Part shown: positions 35,201-44,481 of the stretch, one piece after another
How positions within the stretch are numbered: the first letter of the stretch is position 1
Layout of the letters: every line of letters begins with the position of its first letter
Source: Azolla caroliniana
Lineage: Eukaryota; Polypodiophyta
DNA length: 64,000 nt
Assembly (NCBI GenBank): GCA_043228905.1
Contig: JBHGNT010000004.1
Span: forward strand, 5,642,001 to 5,706,000
Reading direction: 5' to 3'
Made by a program: the position numbers and the translations under genes
Notes under the pieces: model-generated
Database searches by the model: none
The model's input: only the letters and a program-made list of their open reading frames with translations
What the model was told of the DNA's origin: nothing

Positions 35201-35933
35201 AGTCAATTGTGCTTTCCCCTCCTCCATGTGGGAAACATGTGAGCTCTTCTGAGCCCGGCCACTTAGCTAAACCATTATATATGACCATCTGGTGCCGACT
35301 GCCAAGTTCGAGCAGATGATGGCCAAAGCTCGTGGCGTCCGCACCTTGATCCTTTGATCTACGTGTGGTGCCTATGTCTAAAGGATCAACATTTACCATT
35401 TCTAGGTTTCTATTCATCTGAAATACTGTGCATTGTCGGGATTGGGTTCTCGCATTGAAGTCTCCTACAAGAAATACTTCTCCTTGGGAAGAATATCGGA
35501 TTATGTCATCCGATAGGGGTTCGTATGGAGAAGGCCCATGTGGCATTCCTTCATCGACTAATCTCGTCACGCCACTAATATTATAACGGGATCCTTTTGG
35601 GGGAAAGTAACAAATGGCGAAAAATACTGCATGGTCTTTGCTTGTGGAGACTTTCACCCACATAAAATGAGCTTCTGGGTCTATCTTCATTATTTCTATC
35701 CTATTATGTAGCTCTTTACGAAATAGTATCACGACACCTCCAGATCCCCTAGTAGTGTGTCGACGTGAGGTTTGTCTAAAAGCGGACTCCCAACGGAATC
35801 CTTCGACCCGTGGGAGTCCTCTATTTGGGCTCTGATGTGTTTCTACCAAGAAAAGTATATCAGATACCTTTAGTATCTCCTCTAGGCGGCCGGGGTGTGC
35901 CCAGAGTGCGCCATTATAATTCCATAGGGTCAT
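32232..35933 (-). CDS. LINE ORF2: APE endonuclease + reverse transcriptase + CCHC
   Basis: 1233 residues from the first ATG (35933); no stop. The endonuclease domain at the N-terminus keeps the Asn at 'LWNYNG', the Glu in LVETHQ, GDFNART and the ANHS histidine. RT follows: VDFRKAFDTVPRDRL, GVKQGCPLSPTLFGIYIDEI and the catalytic YADDIVLLSES. The C-terminal third carries a Cys/His cluster (CRLCHIEIEDEYHFTCKC) thought to bind nucleic acid. The wording of the RT core (GVKQGCPLSPTLFG, YADD) differs from common plant L1 (FADD, G-RQGDPLSP) and plant RTE. A weaker in-frame GTG at 35963 precedes the ATG. Confidence 0.93.
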   Translation of the reverse strand: MTLWNYNGALWAHPGRLEEILKVSDILFLVETHQSPNRGLPRVEGFRWESAFRQTSRRHTTRGSGGVVILFRKELHNRIEIMKIDPEAHFMWVKVSTSKDHAVFFAICYFPPKGSRYNISGVTRLVDEGMPHGPSPYEPLSDDIIRYSSQGEVFLVGDFNARTQSRQCTVFQMNRNLEMVNVDPLDIGTTRRSKDQGADATSFGHHLLELGSRHQMVIYNGLAKWPGSEELTCFPHGGGESTIDYLIGRPEATHMINSFRVAPCPIGANHSFLYFELKCDISKVTKSSQPCHHTTIHFTHELSDIYSQHVQAHLPSIDPSLPLESLSTKLTHILHSAAARSFPYTKHSNQGRSGSMPQNKWYDEDCRDLHRQLTVSQLNGSITSIQARKEMRKMTRRKRRAWEASQYWELYHMLMSSDCATAWKRLREPRPQTPIEDPETWQTYTKRLYQIPNQPPFPMPSTPRPTTGTLFTTSRVMKVIKKLQHRKSMDHTGLRAEHIIYARECLAPLLTLIFNCALAEGFPPQWTMNTVAPIHKGGDPMGPNIYRTIMIGHTLAKLYGAVMEAELSDYMETLNLRAPEQAGFRRAFSTIDHIFTLRCLIDQTKARKKRLYCCFVDFRKAFDTVPRDRLFDRLKSLRIPDDMVWAIYALYEQVSGCVRCPGGLSNRFTSTIGVKQGCPLSPTLFGIYIDEITDFIAREGGTGVVLGDTQVRILLYADDIVLLSESEHDLQRHLNALDDFCVQRGLVVNLGKTKVLIFHTSAQVRAKCHLTISHSPVEVVGSYVYLGVTFSARSGKFSMTQAAKDRLTRGHASLLLLERQCHQAHFQEPRTKGWLFDSLVTPSLMYASAVWAPGLPSFMWTQLERPLVMMLSRQLRSKSIVPHDIIRAEFTLPPMLVEALFQLVVFIDRIHSQPHDRISHQAFKASRSLYEYGYTSSWYGMMMTWLLANGLDINNLPPLRYNHTSDNTLISHENRNKVIRQEIWQIYTRCKWITPLEPLPSKMSYYKKHFMHFSELGFITRPKYLDVFLPHALRGAIGQLRISSHQLEIENGRTSGVPREERICRLCHIEIEDEYHFTCKCPTYAEIRAKYQDILGPSPTLPKLLDTLDIKKLGKYILELKQHRENKLQNVDNNVANDHEHVTNAVFQEPEETTNADTLAPLGLSIDEAENQRRTRRPRVSGFKATQREVEAILKIRERELHRLEAMARALSTLEPTSRPFDPPLLFERLGWK

Positions 35934-35969
35934 CCTAAGTGCATTTTCTGTCACATGGGCCACACGCCG

Positions 35970-36782
35970 TCAGTTAGTAGTGCGATCATTTATGATCACT
36001 CGCCCATCTCGGTAAAAGGCGCGATGGCCTTCTTTACGAGCTTGCATAACTCGTGGCATACAACTCTTGCGATGCTCAATTTGCATCTTAGTGAGGTCTT
36101 CATCGAGATAGATGGGGTCCCCATCCATTCCTCGAAGGATTGGTCTCTTCTTAAAGAAAGTGATTCTAGAGTCTAAGTCTTTAAATTGAAGGACTAAGGC
36201 TCTCTTCCTAGTTGTGTCACGCCCGGCCCTCCATGCTTTGGTGATAGGTAGGGCCTCTGTGTACCCTAACATTTTCCCAAGTGTTTGTGCGTCCTCATTT
36301 GGGGATGCACCTTCCTTGAGCCCAGTGACACGTACATTTAAGCGTCGGGCCTGACGCATTTTCTCTTCTTCAAGGGTGGTATTAACAATATTTTCATCTT
36401 TTATTTCTTTTTTAATGTTTCTTTTAACCACATCTACCCAACCCGTTTTAGCTAACTCTATGTTATTATTAACTTCCTCTTTAACTTTTTTAATTTCGTC
36501 CTTTATATCCTCTATAGAGGATATTTCACCGTCTTCTCGAGATACCTCGATGTCCTTAAGTTGTTTTTTAAGGTCGATGTTTTCTACTTTAAGTTGTTCT
36601 ATTTCGGCCTTGAGGGCGTCTTTTTCCTCTCTATCTTTTTTCTTGTGGGTTTCGGTGTCTTTCACCCATTTTTTCATATCCATCTCTATTTTTGTTAAAC
36701 GATTAAACATATCTAAAAAGTCCTCCTTACTTATAGCCTCGTCTTGTATATCCTTAAGTTCCTTAGTCCGTCTAGACGTCAT
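35970..36782 (-). CDS. LINE ORF1: coiled-coil / RRM-like RNA-binding protein
   Basis: 270 residues from ATG at 36782 (context ACCACAATGACG); the frame is open further upstream but the leader is low complexity. About residues 1-130 are rich in E, K, D and L with heptad-like spacing, a probable trimerising coiled coil. About residues 160-265 contain RRLNVRVTGLKEG followed by RALVLQFKDLDSRITFFKKR and a basic C-terminus, an order like the RRM and C-terminal domain of animal L1 ORF1p. There is no CCHC zinc knuckle, which most plant L1 ORF1 proteins have. It probably coats the LINE RNA. Confidence 0.8.
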   Translation of the reverse strand: MTSRRTKELKDIQDEAISKEDFLDMFNRLTKIEMDMKKWVKDTETHKKKDREEKDALKAEIEQLKVENIDLKKQLKDIEVSREDGEISSIEDIKDEIKKVKEEVNNNIELAKTGWVDVVKRNIKKEIKDENIVNTTLEEEKMRQARRLNVRVTGLKEGASPNEDAQTLGKMLGYTEALPITKAWRAGRDTTRKRALVLQFKDLDSRITFFKKRPILRGMDGDPIYLDEDLTKMQIEHRKSCMPRVMQARKEGHRAFYRDGRVIINDRTTN

Positions 36783-36969
36783 TGTGGTGTCAATAAGAAA
36801 AAAAAAGGTAAAATAAATGGGTTCGAGACTTAGCCGAGTTTGTGTGTGTGTCGCAATCACATCGGCATTTTGTAGCACGCGACAAGCACACCAAAAGAAC
36901 CCACCCACGAACTCGTCAAGAAAAAGGCACTTCACCACATCAAGAGAAGACGGAGAAGAAAACACCCCG

Positions 36970-37060
36970 TGACGGCGACGGTGACGGTGGTAGTCGTCAA
37001 ACGACGGCAGCAGACGGCAGACGGCGACAACAGACGGCAGACGGCGGCAACAGACGGAGA
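36970..37060 (-). repeat. GC-rich ACGGC repeats in LINE 5' leader
   Basis: Units such as 'cagacggcagacggcgacaa' repeat two to three times on the + strand, CpG-rich in an otherwise AT-rich window. It lies at the 5' end of the LINE and may belong to its internal promoter; that role is inference. Confidence 0.6.
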
Positions 37061-37256
37061 GAATGAGATGAAGAGTTCATATCTCTGTTGTAACCGCCGT
37101 GGACTGCCGTGGTTTTTCCCGTGTTTGGGTTTTCCACGTAAACATTATGTGTACTCTTCTCTCCATTGTGTCGTGCATTCATTCCCGTTTTCTGTGTTTG
37201 ATTCTAAGCTTGGTTGTGGCCGAGCGTTGTTCATCGGGAGCGTGTAGTTCCTGACA

Positions 37257-37337
37257 TCTTCGTGGGTTGGCAAGGTGTTCTTGAGTGATCCCATTGAAAA
37301 CGAGGTATTATGCTCAATTCTGTCGACATCAAGGATG
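37257..37337 (-). mobile_element. Gypsy E gag, short middle piece
   Basis: About 80 bp of Gypsy gag trapped between element F and Copia C. On the - strand it encodes a segment containing DRIEHNTSFSMGSL, in the same frame as the gag pieces on either side. Confidence 0.75.
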
Positions 37338-37662
37338 TGTTAAGAATACCTGTTTACACCACAAATGATAAAACATGAGTTATGAGGATAAAGACAAAAT
37401 ATGAGTTACAAAACACAATAAGAAAAAGACAAAACAACAGTTACAAAGAAGTAACGGCTAGTTGTTACTTCTTTGTATATATATATATGTATGAAGTATT
37501 GTTTAGAAATGAGTGTGATACTACATGTACAGTTTTCTATAGGTTCTTACATTGTAATACACCTATCTTAATATAATATCTTACCTTGTTCTACATTCTT
37601 TGAAAACTCTCTCTCGTTCTCTGTTGTCAATCCAACCCATTATGTTCTGAACTTTTCTTACA
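37338..37662 (+). repeat. 5' LTR of Copia C
   Basis: 325 bp; matches 42828-43124 apart from an extra segment near 37378-37405. Confidence 0.93.
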
Positions 37663-37980
37663 TGGTATCAGAGCTTAGTTCTACATTGTTCTACATTTTT
37701 CGAAAACTCTCTCTTGTTCTCTGTTGTCAATCCAACCCATTATGTTCTGAACTTTTCTTACATGGTATCAGAGCTTAGTTCTACATTGTTCTACATTCTT
37801 CGAAAACTCTCTCTCATTCTCTGTTGTCAATCCAGCCCATTATGCTCTGAACTTTTCTTACATGGTATCAGAGCTTAGTTCTACATTGTTCTACATTCTT
37901 CGAAAACTCTCTCTCATTCTCTGTTGTCAATCCAACCCATTATGTTCTGAACTTTTCTTACATGGTATCAGAGCTTAGTT
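37585..37980 (+). repeat. Four tandem ~100 bp units spanning LTR end and primer-binding site
   Basis: Each unit holds the last bases of the LTR ('gaacttttcttaca') followed by the full primer-binding site. TGGTATCAGAGC begins at 37663, 37763, 37863 and 37963, a spacing of exactly 100 bp. Only one copy of this LTR end exists in the right LTR. Confidence 0.95.
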
Positions 37981-38070
37981 GCATGATCTGAATCTCATAC
38001 TCCCCTATAACCAACAAAACTCACCACAGATTTTTTTTTGTTGAAATAAACAAATCTCAGTACTATCACT

Positions 38071-38964
38071 ATGGCAAGCTCAAGTAGAAAATATACCTTG
38101 GACAAATTAACGGAGAAAAACTACAAAACCTGGAAGACTCGAATGGAGTTGCTACTTGATGTAGAGGAGCTCCTCGACATCACAACTGGCGCTAGTCTAG
38201 AACCTATAAAACGAGAGTCAGATGAATGGCATGAGTGGCGAAAGCTGGATAAAAGAGCTAGACTAGAGATAATGTTAAATGTAGATGAAAAGAAGTCAGA
38301 AATTATTCGAAAACTCACATCTGCAGCTGCAATGTGGGCAAAACTGAAGGAACTATACGAACCTCAAGATGGTACAACTAAACTCCACACCTTAGCTACC
38401 CTATTTAATATGTGTGTTTTACAGGAAGAAGAAGATGTTCCTACCTTCTTATCAACTTGGGAGGCAGCCATGGATGATGCAACTACCGCCGACAACTGCA
38501 TCTCACAAGACATCAAGATTGGATTAGTGCTAAGCAAACTCCCCGAATCTTGGGGAACATTCATCACTATGCATAGTAGCACGACAACATTGTCTGAACT
38601 ACTTACTAAGATCTGCCATGAAGACATTCGACGACAAAAGAAGAATAATGCTCAACTGATCGCAATGGCAGCCTTCATCAATCGATTCCAAAGGGGTCAT
38701 CCAACAAACCAACAAAGGTACAGACCTAAAAAAGTAAGAAATAATGAATCTAATAATGATAAAACATACATCAAGAGTGAAGCACAAAAATACTATGGGA
38801 ACAACTCACGACAAAATGGAAGCTTTAGAATCATCTATAGATATTGCAAGAAGGAAGGACATATTGATCGAGTATGTCGCCTCAAGCAAGCAGAGAAGAA
38901 CTCCAACCGACCCCAGGCACATAATGTGGTTATCCAACAAGAAGATGATAGAAATCCAGGATAA
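38071..38964 (+). CDS. Copia C gag
   Basis: 297 codons, uninterrupted. N-terminus MASSSRKYTLDKLTEKNYKT has the NYxxWK pattern of Copia gag; the central part is UBN2-like; near the C-terminus is a CCHC knuckle (CKKEGHIDRVC, first Cys replaced by Tyr-rich 'YRYC' context). Forms the virus-like particle in the family. Related to Copia B gag. Downstream the polyprotein frame is broken, so only gag is intact. Confidence 0.88.
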   Translation: MASSSRKYTLDKLTEKNYKTWKTRMELLLDVEELLDITTGASLEPIKRESDEWHEWRKLDKRARLEIMLNVDEKKSEIIRKLTSAAAMWAKLKELYEPQDGTTKLHTLATLFNMCVLQEEEDVPTFLSTWEAAMDDATTADNCISQDIKIGLVLSKLPESWGTFITMHSSTTTLSELLTKICHEDIRRQKKNNAQLIAMAAFINRFQRGHPTNQQRYRPKKVRNNESNNDKTYIKSEAQKYYGNNSRQNGSFRIIYRYCKKEGHIDRVCRLKQAEKNSNRPQAHNVVIQQEDDRNPG

Positions 38965-39760
38965 TCTTTTGAAGAAGCATCTGAACAAAATGGAGAACCT
39001 GATGAAGAAGAGTACATTCAAGCATATAATGCAAACACATTTGAAGAAAATGAAGATGATAGCACCTGGTTCTTGGATACTGGGGCTACCCACCATCTAA
39101 CATATCAAAAAGACTAGTTGGACAACTATCAAGAGCTCCCAATACCATTGAAGGTCACCTTCGGAGCAAAGGTCAAAAAGTGGCAGTTGGGAAAGGTAAT
39201 ATCAAATTAAGACTCATTAGTAATCATGTTGTACAAATTTCAGATATATACTTTGTACTTGGAATTGCAAAACATCTATTATTTGTGGGACAAGCTATTG
39301 CAAAAGGAATGACAGTCAAATTCAGCAAACAACAAGCTACCCTATACATCCAAGATAATCAACATGAGATAAAAATTGTATGTCCAAAACAAGCGTAACT
39401 ATATCCTGTCAAGGCAAATCTAGGAGAAGCAATCGCTGCTGAAGTACATCAAGGAGGAGTAGACAATGTGTTCCCCACCTATCTATGGCATTGCCGGTTC
39501 GGTCATCTACATACACCAACACTCAAGTTGTGTCAAAATCAGAACCTAGTAAGAGGTTTACCTTCCACAATCTTTAAATCTATTGATATTTGTGAAGGAT
39601 GCATGTATGGGAAAATGGCTCAAAAATCATTCCCACTAAGTAACTCAAAGACAAAGAAACTACTCCAACTTGTTCACATGGATGTATGTGGACCGATAAC
39701 TCCCAACTCACTCTCCGGAGCAAGGTACTTTATAACATTTATTGATAACACTTCGTGATT
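38965..39760 (+). pseudogene. Copia C protease and GAG-pre-integrase
   Basis: The protease active site is seen as LDTGATHH near 39073-39096, soon followed by a stop at 39115. The pre-integrase segment (39468-39758) has HCRFGHLHTPTL and CEGCMYGK, the zinc-binding pattern. A stop ends it at 39756. Confidence 0.85.
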
Positions 39761-39764
39761 TACA

Positions 39765-40769
39765 ATGGTTAACTTTCTTAAACAAAAGGGAAATGCATTC
39801 AAAGCATTTTGTGCATATAAGAGCTTTGTTGAAAATCAAACACAACTTAAAGTTAAAGTAATAAGAAGTGACAATGGTGGGGAGTTTGTTTCACAAGAAT
39901 GGGAAGCCTTTAATGAAAAAAATGGTATATTTCATCAAAAGTCAACTGTCTACACACCTCAACAAAATGGGATAGCCGAGAGAAAGAATCACACCTTATT
40001 AAATGCTGCTAGGAGTATGCTGAAGACGAGTGGAATGGCCTCGAGATTCTGGGAAGAAGCAGTCGCCACAACTTGTTACCTACAAAATAGAACTCCTCAC
40101 CAAGGTATAGAAAGACAAGTGCCATACACCATGTGGTATGGGTACCCACCTGAGATATCACATCTTCGAGTATTTGGAGCAAATGCTTTTGCATACATAC
40201 AACCTGCCAAGAGGACAAAACTTGAGGATCGATGCATTAAAGGAAAACTTATTAGATATGGGGAGCCATATGGAGTAAAAGCATACATAATTTACCTTCC
40301 CGATACAGGTAAAATAATTTTTAGTCGTTCTGTGGAGTTTGATGAGAAAAGTCTTTTTTCTAGGTCATCATATGTAATGAAAGAAACCGGGAGTGAACAC
40401 CTTACCAAGGAAATCACAAAGTTAAGACTTCCTCAAGCAACAACAATGGAATTTGAAAATGATGGGACGAACATCATCAACGCCGAACTACACAACAATC
40501 ATGGCGTGCCAACAACTAATGCAACAGAAAACAGAGGAGAGAAACTCAACCAATTACCTCATTCTCATATCTTAACCACTCAAGATGAGGGGTTGGGAAT
40601 CTCTGCTGTGAAGACCGCCACCAAGCCTATGATCACCAAATCAGCCACCCGAAGTCTCGAACCTGAGGATGTGCTAGTGCACTACCAACAACCCAACAAC
40701 TCTTCCTCAGCATCCGAATGTCAAAATTGTGAATCTGAACATAGAAGTTCAGGTCACCTACAACCCTAA
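39765..40769 (+). pseudogene. Copia C integrase core and linker
   Basis: Integrase core with RSDNGGEFVSQEW and YTPQQNGIAERKN (DDE residues present), then the chromodomain-less linker rich in Ser, Asn and Thr. Open for 334 codons but separated from pre-integrase and RT by stops. Confidence 0.88.
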
Positions 40770-41239
40770 ACCTCAGAGTATCCTCAAAATCTAAAAATTG
40801 GTAGTCAATTTGTCCGCCAATCTAATGCTCAAAGCCTCGAAAGTGAACAAGTGTATGACCGAAGCCTCGAAAGCAACAATCAATCCACTGCCCAATATAT
40901 TACTCGAAGCCTTGAACCTAAGCATACGAGTGGCGACCACATTCAACCCTGTGCATCCTCCATGATTGCAAGAAAACAAAGCTCCAGATCTGAGAATAAG
41001 CAACCTCTCCAAAACAACCTTAAAAGGCAAAGAAATTAGGGCTAAAAAGACTAAGGTAAGGTTACTTAGTGATATCTATGATGCAACTAAGGACGAGGTG
41101 CTTGAAAAGTCGACATGTCACTTCGTAACAGAGACAGAGTCCGACATATCCATCTTTGCAGCCATCATCGAAGGAGACAACTACGACACAACTCCGATTC
41201 TCACCTTCAAGCAAGCATTAAAAAGTAAAGAAAAAGACA

Positions 41240-42800
41240 ATTAGGTTGCGGCAATTAATTCTGAATTCTCAGCACTCCAAAAGAATCACACATGGGCATT
41301 AGTATTGCGGCCTTGTCACTCCAATGTCATCACTTGTAAGTGGCTTTTTACGAAGAAATATGATGCCCTAGGTACTCCCGTGAGGTTCAAAGCGAGATTA
41401 GTAGCTCGAGGATTCTCACAAATACCAGGTGTGGACTACCATGAAACTTTTTTACCCACTCTAAAGATCACTGCACTTCGATTGATTCTTGCCATTACGG
41501 CATATTTAAATCTTGAACTTCATCATGTTGATGTTGAAGCAACGTTTTTACATGGTGATTTAGAAGAAGATATATATATATGGAACAACCTCAAATGTTA
41601 GATAATAATATAGACCCTAATTATGTGTGTAAACTTAACAAACCTTTATATGGCCTAAAATAATCCCCTAAACAATGGTATGCCAAGTTTCATAGGTTCC
41701 TCTTATCAATCAAATTTCAACAACTTCAATCGGAACCTAATATATATATAAGGAAAACAAAAACAGAATTCTTACACTTGGGAGTCTATGTGGATGATTT
41801 ACCTATTGTTGGGACATCAGAAGACTTCATAATGGAATTTATTGCAGAGTTACGACAACAATTCCCAATCAAACATCTTGGGCCACTAGAATATTTTCTT
41901 GGGATTCATGTAAAAAGGAATCAAACTCTAGGTACACTCTCCCTATCACAAGAAAACTTTGTTGATAATATACTAACCAAGTTTGATATGTTTGAGTGTT
42001 CTCCAATCTCCACTCCCCTCATAGTACCATGCAAATTATCATCTGAAGATTCACCACATACAACTGAAGAAACTTACTTTATGAAGAATATCCCATATCG
42101 CTAAGTGTTGGGGAGCATTCGATACCTCGTCAGCTACACTCGACCCGACTAATCTTTTGCCACTGGATACCTATCAAGATTCATGGAGAATCCAGGAGTT
42201 AATCATTGCAAAGCACTTAAAAGAGTATTACGGTATCTGAAGTACACAAGGGATATGACACTTACTTACACATCATACTTCAAAGCCCAACATTCAAATA
42301 TCCAAGGCTGGCTATCAACACCACTACATGGTTGGACGGATGTAGATTGGGGGGGGGACAAGGATACCTCTCGATCCACCTCTGGCTATGTATTCCTATT
42401 TGCAGGTGGTGCCATTTCATGGCGAACAAAGAAACAAGCTATTGTCGCCCTCTCTTCCACTGAAGCAGAATATATAGCAGCTACTCTCACTACTAAGGAA
42501 GGAGTATGGTTGAAGTCCATCATTGATAAACTTGCCATCCTCAAAATTTATGAATTCAAGTTATGGTGTGACAACCAATCCTGCATTAAAATCACTAAGG
42601 ACCCCAAGATCACAGAGCAAAACAAGCATATCCGCGCACAGCATAACTTCATCTCAGAACTTCTTGAAGAATCTAACCTCTCGATTGGACATACTTCAAC
42701 ACAAACTATGTGGGCTGATTTTCTTACCAAGCCAATACCCAACGCAAAACATTGGAGTTGCTGCCACCATATTGGATTAAGTATTCATCCAAATAGATGA
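41240..42800 (+). pseudogene. Copia C RT and RNase H
   Basis: RT: ITCKWLFTKKYDALGTP, then LVARGFSQIPGVDYHETF, HHVDVEATFLHGDL, a stop-rich stretch at 41600-41770, and VYVDDLPIVGTS near 41785. RNase H at 42183-42800 with KKQAIVALSSTEAEYIAATL and TMWADFLTKPI. Several stops and shifts. Confidence 0.9.
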
Positions 42801-42827
42801 GTTGGTGGTGTCACAGCTACAAGGGGG

Positions 42828-43124
42828 TGTTAAGATTACCTGTTTACACCACAAATGATAAAACATGAGTTACAAAAGACAATAAGAAAAAGACAAAACA
42901 ACAGTTACAAAGATGTAATGGCTAGTTGTTACTTCTTTGTATATATATATGTATGAAGTATTGTTTAGAAATGAGTGTGATACTACATCTAGAGTTTTCT
43001 GTAGGTTCTTACATTGTAATACGCATGTCTTAATATAATATCTTACGTTGTTCAACATTCTTCGAAAACGCTCTCTCGTTCTCTGTTGTCAATCCAGCCC
43101 ATTATGTTCTAAACTTTTCTTACA
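42828..43124 (+). repeat. 3' LTR of Copia C
   Basis: 297 bp, preceded by the polypurine tract 'acaaggggg'. Confidence 0.93.
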
Positions 43125-43929
43125 GGACACAGGCGACCACCTGATTGATTGTTTGCTGGGAGAAGTAGGTTAAGGCTAGGGTCATGCGCAGAGGCTCCTG
43201 TAGTCCTGTTAGGAAGGTGTCTTTGAGATGATTCGCAGACACATCTTGGGCGAGCTACCGATAAAGATCTTGGAATCGGATTGTGAATTGTGAAACCGTC
43301 TCATGCGGTTCTTGTGCAATAGCGTAGAATTGGTGGAGCAAATCCTGGTTAGGTATCTCGCGATGAAAAAGTTCGAGGAATTGAGTGCGAACATCCTGAA
43401 ATGTCGCATATTACCTAGGATCATGGTGAGAATACCACCGTGTAGCAGGTCCATCGAGGGACAATGTGAATTCCGTGATTTTGGATGCGTCAACCTTGAC
43501 TGCGGTGAGATGTTGCGTTGAATGGTTGGCTTGCCAAGTCAACACAAAAGCGTAGATGTGTGATTTAGCATCAAGGCCATCCGTATAACGTGGATACGGG
43601 TATGACATAGTGTCGAAATCCGGTTCTTCGGGTAACGTTGTAAATGGGTTGTAGTCGGCTTGGTTAACTTCGGGAGGGCTGTGAGGCGAAATGGGGTCAA
43701 GGCCCACGTTCGATTGAGTGTCTGGTGCTAGTGGCAGAGGGGGTGCAACTCAAAGGGTTCGAGTGATGATTGTTGCGTGAGCGTGGAGTCAGACATGCCC
43801 TTGGCTGGCTCAACGCGGCTCGGTAGTAGCCGAGAACGCGTGGTGCAGTTGGGCATCGTAATGGCGACTGGGGTGTCCTCTTATGTTGTTCGATGTGACC
43901 TCACAGCGTGAACCGGGCGTGCCAAATTG
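43125..43929 (-). mobile_element. Gypsy E, right part: gag N-terminus and primer-binding region
   Basis: The - strand from about 43707 encodes a Ty3/Gypsy gag (Retrotrans_gag type): 'TLSLDGPATRWY', then 'FLELFHREIPNQDLLHQFY' and 'QEPHETVSQFTIRF' (a stop after 'QDLYR'). The PBS-like segment at 43910-43929 reads TTTGGCACGCCCGG on the - strand beside the LTR. Confidence 0.85.
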
Positions 43930-44481
43930 TGTTATCTCTTCTTTCAGAGATACACCTTTGATTACCTCCTTGTGAGGGATTGTGGTTACGTAGGAGAGAA
44001 TGTTAGGGCTGATCGCGCCGATTAGTTACGAAGTGGCAGGCCACAATTGGTCTTATGACTTACGATTTATGCATAGGAATAGAACCCAATTGTATAGATG
44101 AATATTGAAGGACATTGGAAATTGACCCGAAACAAAGTATGTATTATAGAATTACTTTATAAATCGGTTACACGGCTCACGACCGAAATTGCTATTCACT
44201 TTCTTACAAAAACAGACATACATATAAAATCCTCTCTTTCTAGCATAATAATTATATCTCTCTATCCCTCGCTGCTATTCTGTTGTTGCTCCCTACTTTA
44301 TATAGCTTTTGTATCCCCTCGGCGCGCTTCCAACCACTTTGATTTTTGGCCTCTATTCTCGGTCGCACGTATTACATTCAACTACTCCTTCCGGCTCAGT
44401 CGTTTCTTCTTGTCACCTACTTTACCTACTCGTCTCTTTAAGTTTGTTTCACACCTCATGCCTTTTGTCCCACGGATAACA
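43930..44481 (-). repeat. 5' LTR of Gypsy E
   Basis: 552 bp bounded by TGTTATC and GATAACA in + orientation. A TATA-like 'ctatataaagta' on the - strand sits near 44295. Its two halves match the LTR at 63426-64000: 'TGTTATCC.TGGGACAAA' at the start and 'ggtaatcaaaggtgt' near the end. Confidence 0.75.

Larger units (their letters stand above)
31985..37060 (-). mobile_element. Full-length LINE with two intact ORFs
   Basis: The - strand carries a GC-rich 5' leader (about 37060-36783), ORF1 (36782-35970), a 36-base gap, ORF2 (35933-32232) and a 3' UTR of about 250 bp. The element ends not in poly(A) but in a (CTTT)n(CT)n pyrimidine run. Near the 3' end it shares 'gacgttaata' and a 'ggcc-ttttggcc' palindrome-like motif with the fragments at 12240-13330 and 62820-63294. 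Target duplications could not be fixed because both flanks are CT-rich. Both ORFs are uninterrupted, so this copy could be recent. Non-LTR retrotransposons move by target-primed reverse transcription. Confidence 0.92.
31682..37256 (-). mobile_element. Element F: TG..CA insertion in Gypsy E gag, hosting a LINE
   Basis: In + orientation it begins TGTTAGG at 31682 and ends CCTGACA at 37256, flanked by an exact TCTTC duplication (31677-31681 and 37257-37261). Removing it and one TCTTC leaves the Gypsy gag frame continuous. The non-LINE part is about 300 bp on the left and about 195 bp on the right. The right part resembles Copia-type LTR sequence ('cggcggttacaaca' on the - strand). I infer a solo LTR, later hit by the LINE. 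No internal LTR-element coding sequence is present. Confidence 0.7.
37338..43124 (+). mobile_element. Copia C, two LTRs, inserted in Gypsy E gag
   Basis: LTRs at 37338-37662 and 42828-43124, TGTTAAG..CTTACA; the left one is longer because of a short internal duplication near 37378-37410. Primer-binding site TGGTATCAGAGC follows the left LTR; a polypurine tract (AAGGGGG) precedes the right one. Order: gag, protease, GAG-pre-integrase, integrase, RT, RNase H. Flanks GGATG (37333-37337) and GGACA (43125-43129) look like a decayed 5 bp duplication; with one removed the Gypsy gag frame continues. Internal stops (for example 39115, 39755, 41243, 41662) make it defective. Confidence 0.93.

Noticed and set aside
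36376-36816. 146-codon + strand frame with Ser/Leu/Phe
   Set aside because: Antisense shadow of the LINE ORF1 coiled coil.
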